DNA of 64,000 nt from Orychophragmus violaceus (Eukaryota > Streptophyta > Magnoliopsida > Brassicales > Brassicaceae). This document shows positions 58,969 through 64,000 of this stretch, one piece after another (position 1 is the first letter of the stretch; each line of letters begins with the position of its first letter). Made by a program: the position numbers and the translations under genes. Where the stretch lies: the NCBI GenBank assembly GCA_030180135.1, contig CM058239.1, forward strand, positions 46,201,270 to 46,265,269. The letters run 5' to 3'. The notes under the pieces were generated by a model that worked only from the letters and a program-made list of their open reading frames with translations, searched no databases and was not told the origin of the DNA.

Positions 58969-59406
58969 GCCTTTAAACCAAAACCAAACCAAGTTAGTTC
59001 GACTCAAAAGGCCGACCGGATCCGAGACGATTAGGTTGAAACATATACCGTATGTGTGTCGCAAGTCAATGTGGTCATCCTTCATTTGTGACCACCGTTC
59101 GTACATGTTCATCGTCTGTTTGTTTGAACCGACCTAGGCTAAAGTGAGCATGACGAGTAGATATATGCTTACTAGGATCAATGCTTTGGGGTTTTATAGT
59201 GTTTTTCATATTTTTATTTTAGTTGTTGAATTATGTATAGTTACATTTATGGGACATTGTTGGATTAGTCTGCTACGTTGGTTATTGGAGATACTTGAGT
59301 CATACGTTAGGGTTGGTGACACGATGTCTCGAGAGTGTAGGAGACAAGTGTTACAAATGTACTATCTACTACTCTCCTCTCGGGTCGGGGCCGGGACGGA
59401 AAACCC

Positions 59407-59418
59407 GCTTTGATACCA
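59407..59418 (-). other. H primer binding site
   Basis: The minus strand reads TGGTATCAAAGC, one base different from the usual TGGTATCAGAGC, close to the LTR at 59423. Confidence 0.75.
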
Positions 59419-59422
59419 AACT

Positions 59423-59701
59423 ATACACATATCTCCTACACTCTTGAGACATTGTGTCACCACCTCTAATGTATGAGTCAAGTATCTCCAATAACCAACA
59501 TAACTGACTAATCCAACAATGCCCCATAAATGTAACTATACATAATGCAACATCTAAAATAAAAATACGGAAAACGCGATAAAACCTCAAAGCACCAATC
59601 TAGCTAAGCGTCCATCTACTCGTCATGCTCACCTTAGCCTGGGTCGGTTCAAACGAATAGACAATGAACGTGTACGAACGGTGGTCACAATTTAAGGAAA
59701 A
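59423..59701 (-). repeat. H 5' LTR (A3), truncated
   Basis: It matches 14981-15260 in the same orientation and stops at CACAATTTAAGGA. It is the inverse of the end of A2 (58974-59355), with only 67 bp between them. Confidence 0.8.
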
Positions 59702-59759
59702 ATGAAGGAATTTCTAGCAGTTCTAATCAGGATTAGCAACCCTAGGTATAAATTCCAAG

Positions 59760-60406
59760 CCTAGGATCTAGGGTTCAGGTATATTAAATCTAGAGATCTC
59801 GAAGTTACCTGGTGATTTGCAGCGGAAGATTTGCAAGTAATCGAGATTCTTAAGCGCCTCAAATGCTGCGCCTCTACTGGTATCCACACGCACACAAACT
59901 GAACAGGTGGGATGCTAGTGTCTTGAGAGATCAGATCTCTCCAAAGGTTTACTGTTTCTTTCCGTGGCTGTGAATTGGGTTATACATCTGTAAAAGTCGA
60001 CCATATATCATATATATATTGACTTTTACTATGATCTGATTAACCAAGACTCAAACCGTGGATAATTAAGTCATAAACCAAATTCTGCAATTTGGTTCGC
60101 GATCTGTGTCGATCGACACACTTTCTGTGTCGATCGACACAACCTCAGAAACTTGTTATCGAATGCACATCATATGTACATTCATTAGATCATTACACTA
60201 ATGATCAACCCCATATAAAATATCCAGTTTGCTTAGGTGTGTGACCCTGTAGGATCATATAATACTAGCAATGAGTTCTAAACTCATAGATCATAAGTGG
60301 CTTCTAGCAAAGCGTTATGATTACCTAGTATCATACGAATGTCTAATCTCGACAACACAACTATCTCTAGAGTGATTACAAGTGTGATTTCAGGACATTC
60401 CCAACA
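59760..60406 (-). repeat. Copia-2a 3' LTR
   Basis: It aligns in reverse to 62315-62956. It holds one TCGATCGAC pair at 60109/60130. The last dozen bases at 59760 are diverged or lost. Confidence 0.75.
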
Positions 60407-61204
60407 ATCTCCCACTTGTACTGGAATCATCTATTCCCATAATCCCTTCGTCTCTATATCTCGATCTGGCATAAGGCAAGATCCGTGTCATCCTTATTAA
60501 GCCAATATCATGTTCATCGAACTCCGATTTATACTGACAAGACAAACGACTGACAATCACCTTGTTTGAGTGCAGCCACACATTTCTCAGTATCAAATCT
60601 TCGATGGGCCATAAGATATTTATCTCCTGTTATATAGGAGGGACAAATCCCATCTTGTTCCATCCCTGCTCCTTCACACACTTCATGATACGCCCAATCA
60701 ATGCCTTTATAATCACCAGTTACGGCTGACGTTTGACAAGGTTAAAGCGGACCAATTCACATGTAAGAAAACATGATGAACTCAGGTCTAAGGACTATAC
60801 TCTATAGTCGTAATGAAAACTCTCATGATACTTATATAACTATCCTGTAGAGTTTTCATTAGCGGGTCATGTCCGATCCTGTGTTCTCCAACACATATCT
60901 ATGTGATTGACTTTAATACTCTTATTAATGACTCCATGAAACTTAGTCATCAGTCACCTCACATATTAGTCTCACGCGGTTGTTAATGTCCCACTTTAAC
61001 AACCTTGACCATGGGCCAATCATAATTTATGTCATTTATCATTTATAGGGTTTCATGATCAAGTCACATACTTGATGACCTATAAAATGTCATAAATTAC
61101 TTTGGGACTATTATTTAATAACATAATTAAATAATACCGATGTCAGATTTCATTAACATAATCAAATTATGTTTACATGAACATCATATCATAACTAAAC
61201 AACA
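60407..61204 (-). other. Copia-2a 3' untranslated region
   Basis: About 800 bp without a gene between pol and LTR. At about 61020-61100 an imperfect hairpin pairs TAATTTATGTCATTTAT with ATAAAATGTCATAAATTA around an inner ATCAAGT-CACAT-ACTTGAT stem. Confidence 0.65.
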
Positions 61205-61932
61205 TCAACTCCCACTAAAATTAAGATCACATCTTGATACATCTAATGCCTTTAGCAGTAGTCTGACCCTCATTCGCTCTCGCTCAGCGTGTGTCGAAGG
61301 ACACTGCGTCTTGCTAAGAGTAATGTCTAGAATCATTGGCATAAAGCCCTTCTTGGAATCATGCATATTGGACCTGTGAAAAGTCTTATCAATATAAGTA
61401 TCTTGACACAATCCAATTAGCTTGTCTAATCTATCTCTATAGATTCTTATTCCAAGAATATATACGGCTTCTCCCATATTTTCATCGAAAACAACTTTCG
61501 AGTCAAGTCTTAACAGACTGAAACAATGGAACGGAGAATCCGAATAGACTTAAGCATGGCGACTGGGGAATAGGTTTCTTCATAGTCGCTGCCATGAATT
61601 TGCTTGAAACCTTTTTCCACCAACCCAGCTTTGAATATCTGAATATTACCATCCACGTCAATTTTCTTCTTGAAAATCCATTTACACTTAATGGCTTCTA
61701 CACCATCGGGTAAATTGACCAAAGTCCACACTTGGTTCTGTGACATGGATCCCATTTCGGATTCAGCGGCTTTCAGCCACTTTTCGGAGTCAAGGCCCAT
61801 CATTGCTTCTTCAAAATTCGCAGGCCCGTCATTTTCAATGATCAATAGATCATGGCAATTGGTTACGAGAAATCCATATTTCTCGGGTTCGTGACGGATC
61901 TTTTCGGATCTGCGAGCTTCAGGTTTGTGCAA
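61205..61932 (-). pseudogene. Copia-2a reverse transcriptase / RNase H remnant
   Basis: The frame at 61932-61510 shows the start of Copia reverse transcriptase (RHEPEKYGFLV, FEEAMMG, QNQVWTLVNLPDGVE, CKWIFKKKIDVDGNIQ, YEETYSPVAMLKSIR). The text then jumps near 61500 to the region just before RNase H (AVYILGIRIYRDR, GLCQDTYIDK) at 61477-61205. The catalytic YVDD block is deleted. It is dead. Confidence 0.88.
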
Positions 61933-61933
61933 A

Positions 61934-62130
61934 AGTCATACACATATCTCATATATATAGACTTTTACCACGACCTAATTAACCAAGATTTAAATCGTAG
62001 TTGATTAAGTCATAAATCAAAATCAATATTTTGGTTCGCGATCTGTGTCGATCGATACACCTTTGTTTCGATCGACACTTCCTTAGAAACTCGCCGTTTG
62101 AATGTATATGGAATATACATTCACCAGGTC
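61934..62130 (-). repeat. LTR fragment inside Copia-2a pol
   Basis: About 197 bp match the LTR part 59995-60185 (GACTTTTAC, ATTAAGTCATAAA, TTTGGTTCGCGATCTGTGTCG, then the motif pair 62048/62068). Pol text lies on both sides, so it is an insertion or conversion tract. Confidence 0.65.
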
Positions 62131-62310
62131 CTTTGCAAACTTTAGGCATCACAGGTGCATGTTCTACAACTCTTTGTAGATCCAACTGCTGCTCTTCCTT
62201 ATCAGGTTGAGCAGTCTCCTGTGATTCTCGAATTTCTTCGAGTTGTACTTTACTCCCACTGTTCTTCTTGGAAGGAAAGTCTTTCTCAAGAAAACATAGT
62301 TCCGAGCAAC
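62131..62310 (-). pseudogene. Copia-2a pol linker fragment
   Basis: The minus strand reads FLEKDFPSKKNSGSKVQLEE and then a glutamine-rich stretch, the variable linker before Copia reverse transcriptase. It continues into 61932 once the LTR fragment is removed. Confidence 0.6.
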
Positions 62311-62314
62311 AAAC

Positions 62315-62956
62315 TGTTGGGATAGTGTCCTGAAATCACACTCGTACTCACTCCTGATGATAGTTGTGTGTCGAGATCAGACATTCGTATGATACTGGGC
62401 GGTTGCAATGTTTTGCTAGAAGCCTCTTGCAATCTGTAAGTTGTATACTTACTGCCAGTATTATATGATCCTATAGGGTCACACACCTAAGCAAACTGGA
62501 AGCTACGACATGGGAATGATCATTATGGTAATGATCATATTAATGTGTATTGGATACACATTATAATCGAAATAATGGTGTTGTGTCGATCGACACAGCT
62601 TGTGTGTCGGTCGACACAGTTCGGGTTTTCGGAAAGGCTTTCCGAATTAAGACTTAATCTAGTCTGGCCCGTTAAACATGTTTTAGGTCGAATAAAACAT
62701 GAGTTTTTCGACCTAAACAGTGAGCCGTACACTTTTCTCGACAGAAAGAGTAGAAACACCAGAGAGATTCGATTCCCGTTGATCCGGCACTAGCATCCCG
62801 TTTCCAGCTTGTGTGCGTGTGTATCTGGTAGAGGCAAGGCACCTGCGTTGCTCCACTGATCTCGTTCACCATTCTCATTCCGCTGCCAGTTCAAAGGTAA
62901 GAACGAGGTTGGTTTGTTTTCAATATATCAAACCCTAGATCCTAGGAGATCCAACA
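62315..62956 (+). repeat. Copia-2b 5' LTR
   Basis: TGTTGGGATAGTGTCC to GAGATCCAACA, 642 bp. Motif pair at 62586/62607. Confidence 0.85.
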
Positions 62957-62957
62957 G

Positions 62958-62969
62958 TGGTATCAGAGC
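62958..62969 (+). other. Copia-2b primer binding site
   Basis: TGGTATCAGAGC one base after the LTR. Confidence 0.9.
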
Positions 62970-64000
62970 GTGTTAGGGTTTAGAATATTGAATATAATGC
63001 AATGAATTCGAAACTTGATGTTGTTGAATTGAATATTGCCTGTTGAAATCGTGTTTTCAAGAATTAATCTCGGATTTTGTTTCTGTTGAAAAATGATGAA
63101 CTGCCTAAAATTGCACTGTGTCGATCGACACTAAGCTTGTGTCGGTCGACACGCCGCGAAATCGCGTGAATAAATTTAGGGTTTCGATCTGAGATCGAGT
63201 ACCCGTTATCCGGCTGTGTCGATCGATACACTGGGTGTGTCGGTCGACACAGACGATGCGATTAGATAGATCGGTTCAATTGGATTGAACCGGTTATCTC
63301 GCTCGGTTAATTTTAATTAACCAATTTGGTTCTGGTTTGGTAATGTCGATCGACACAGAGTTGTGTGACGATCGACATGGACCGTTAAACCGAACCGGTT
63401 CAATTAGATTGAATCGGTTAAGTAAATTCGATCCGGTTTGACTGGTTATCGAAGACCAGTTTAAATTGAGTTGCGTCGACCGATGCCAATGGTTAGCATC
63501 GATCGACACGACATTCGCAAATATGCTGGTTGAACCACAAATTTGCATATACCAGAACAATTTAATCCTAAAAGTTATAGATGAATCTAACTTAATAAAA
63601 CTAAATGTTTTAAAATAAATTAATAACTTCTTGGATGTATATTGGATATGCACCAAGATAAAACGGTTCTTTTCCTCAACTAAATATCAAGTGATCTTGA
63701 TGTCTTGCCCGATCTTGTCTACTGTCAAGACTCGTGTCGTTTGTTGGAAATTCTTGGAGTCCTTGATATCCACTGCAACATGAGTAAGACAGGTGATCAT
63801 TGACAGACTTGCAGTGCAACTGTCAATGATCACAAGACAGAAAAGGATTGGTTTTACTTGACTGGGCTGTCAGAAGTTCTGGGCCCAGAGACATCAGAGT
63901 GGACTGGGCATAGTTTGTCTCATCCACGACCAAGAGTTGTACTGGGTACAATTAGCAATGATTTGCTTACCTAGATAACTAAAGTTTGAGTAACGGCGAG
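62970..64000 (+). other. Copia-2b leader region
   Basis: No gag frame is visible in this kilobase. It holds four motif pairs and, at 63793-63833, a long near-perfect palindrome. Confidence 0.65.
63793..63833. repeat. 41-bp nested palindrome in Copia-2b leader
   Basis: GTGATCATTGACAG (63793-63806) pairs exactly with CTGTCAATGATCAC (63820-63833). The loop itself holds TTGCA-G-TGCAA. The RNA would form a strong hairpin. Confidence 0.85.

Larger units (their letters stand above)
27473..59355 (+). mobile_element. A2: solo LTR of the H family inside H, inverted, split by G2
   Basis: It starts TGTAACGACCC and ends AGTGTTACA, flanked by AATGT at 27468-27472 and 59356-59360. After removing G2 and one copy of its duplication, about 1202 bp remain and align to A1 in opposite orientation. 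No interior or second LTR of this copy is present, so it is a solo LTR left by LTR-LTR recombination. Confidence 0.85.
14981..59701 (-). mobile_element. Gypsy element H, internally deleted, host of the nest
   Basis: Read on the minus strand it has a 5' LTR (59701 to 59423), a primer site (59418-59407), a short interior, a purine tract (25355-25342) and a 3' LTR (25341-14981 including a nested element). After removing nested insertions the interior is only about 2.2 kb and holds an RNase H fragment but no complete gag or pol. The 5' LTR is truncated near 59701, so no target duplication can be checked. The RNase H fragment and the primer site place it in Ty3/gypsy. Confidence 0.8.
59703..62314 (-). 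mobile_element. Copia-2a, internally deleted
   Basis: The minus-strand LTR at 60406-59760 begins TGTTGGGAATGTCC and is preceded by a purine tract (TACAAGTGGGAGAT). Pol fragments follow to 62310. The element then meets, head to head, the LTR of a plus-strand sister (62315). Most of gag, integrase and the reverse transcriptase core are missing. Confidence 0.8.
60109..63507. repeat. Paired TCGRTCGAC motifs, Copia-2 LTRs and leader
   Basis: Seven pairs at 60109/60130, 62048/62068, 62586/62607, 63121/63142, 63219/63240, 63346/63368 and 63476/63499. Four of seven are spaced exactly 21 bp. Four lie in the untranslated leader of Copia-2b. Confidence 0.9.
62315..64000 (+). mobile_element. Copia-2b, 5' part (runs off the window)
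   Basis: LTR 62315-62956, primer site 62958-62969, then a leader without a recognised gag up to the window end. Same family as Copia-2a. Confidence 0.8.

Overview
The window looks like plant nuclear DNA, most likely from a Brassicaceae species (Arabidopsis relatives). The evidence is a 380-residue F-box gene of the Arabidopsis At4g18380 / AUF1 type, Sadhu-like non-coding retroposons, a Stowaway-type MITE, and Copia, Athila-like, Tat-like and chromovirus-like LTR retrotransposons with the plant primer sites TGGTATCAGAGC and TGGCGCC. Only about 4.2-5.3 kb is a recognisable host gene; most of the rest is transposable element, as in pericentromeric or knob-like heterochromatin. I see no tRNA, rRNA or CRISPR array.

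Layout: 1-4.1 kb is AT-rich intergenic DNA with two diverged Sadhu-like retroposons and a MITE carrying a perfect 67-bp inverted repeat. The F-box gene lies at 4150-5292. A decayed Copia element (6824-11389) is broken in its 3' LTR by a degenerate LINE (11390-14980). The LINE is broken by a gypsy element, here called H (LTR at 14981-25341, primer site 59407-59418, second LTR from 59423). The H LTR at 14981 contains a young, almost non-coding element with giant 3.43-kb LTRs (LARD-1, 15641-24777, target duplication ACAAG). The H interior received a solo LTR of its own family in the opposite orientation (A2, 27473-59355, duplication AATGT). A2 was hit by another gypsy element (G2, 28293-58968, duplication GCCTT). 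G2 in turn received a Tat-type element (T1, 29917-39808, duplication CCCGC), an Athila-like non-autonomous element (AthNA, 40845-46495, duplication GGGAC) and a related gypsy element (G3, 47558-55770). G3 holds a truncated second LARD (LARD-2, 48301-53598). The right edge (59.7-64 kb) is two head-to-head copies of another Copia family.

The target-site duplications close this nest like brackets, and LTR divergence counted by eye agrees with the order: about 7.5% in the outer Copia, 3.7% in AthNA, 2.4% in T1 and 0.3% in LARD-1. None of the LTR elements has a complete intact gag-pol, so the recent insertions must have used enzymes supplied from elsewhere.

Most interesting signals: (i) fifteen pairs of a palindromic TCGRTCGAC motif, mostly exactly 21 bp apart, shared by two unrelated element families (AthNA and the right-hand Copia); (ii) an apparently intact four-exon antisense gene (about 710 codons) in T1, although T1 has lost its integrase core; (iii) GC-rich 21-bp tandem repeats inside G2 LTRs; (iv) a dense WRKY W-box cluster in the LARD-2 LTR; (v) a conserved palindrome next to the polypurine tract of four elements, including the two LARDs that lack pol.
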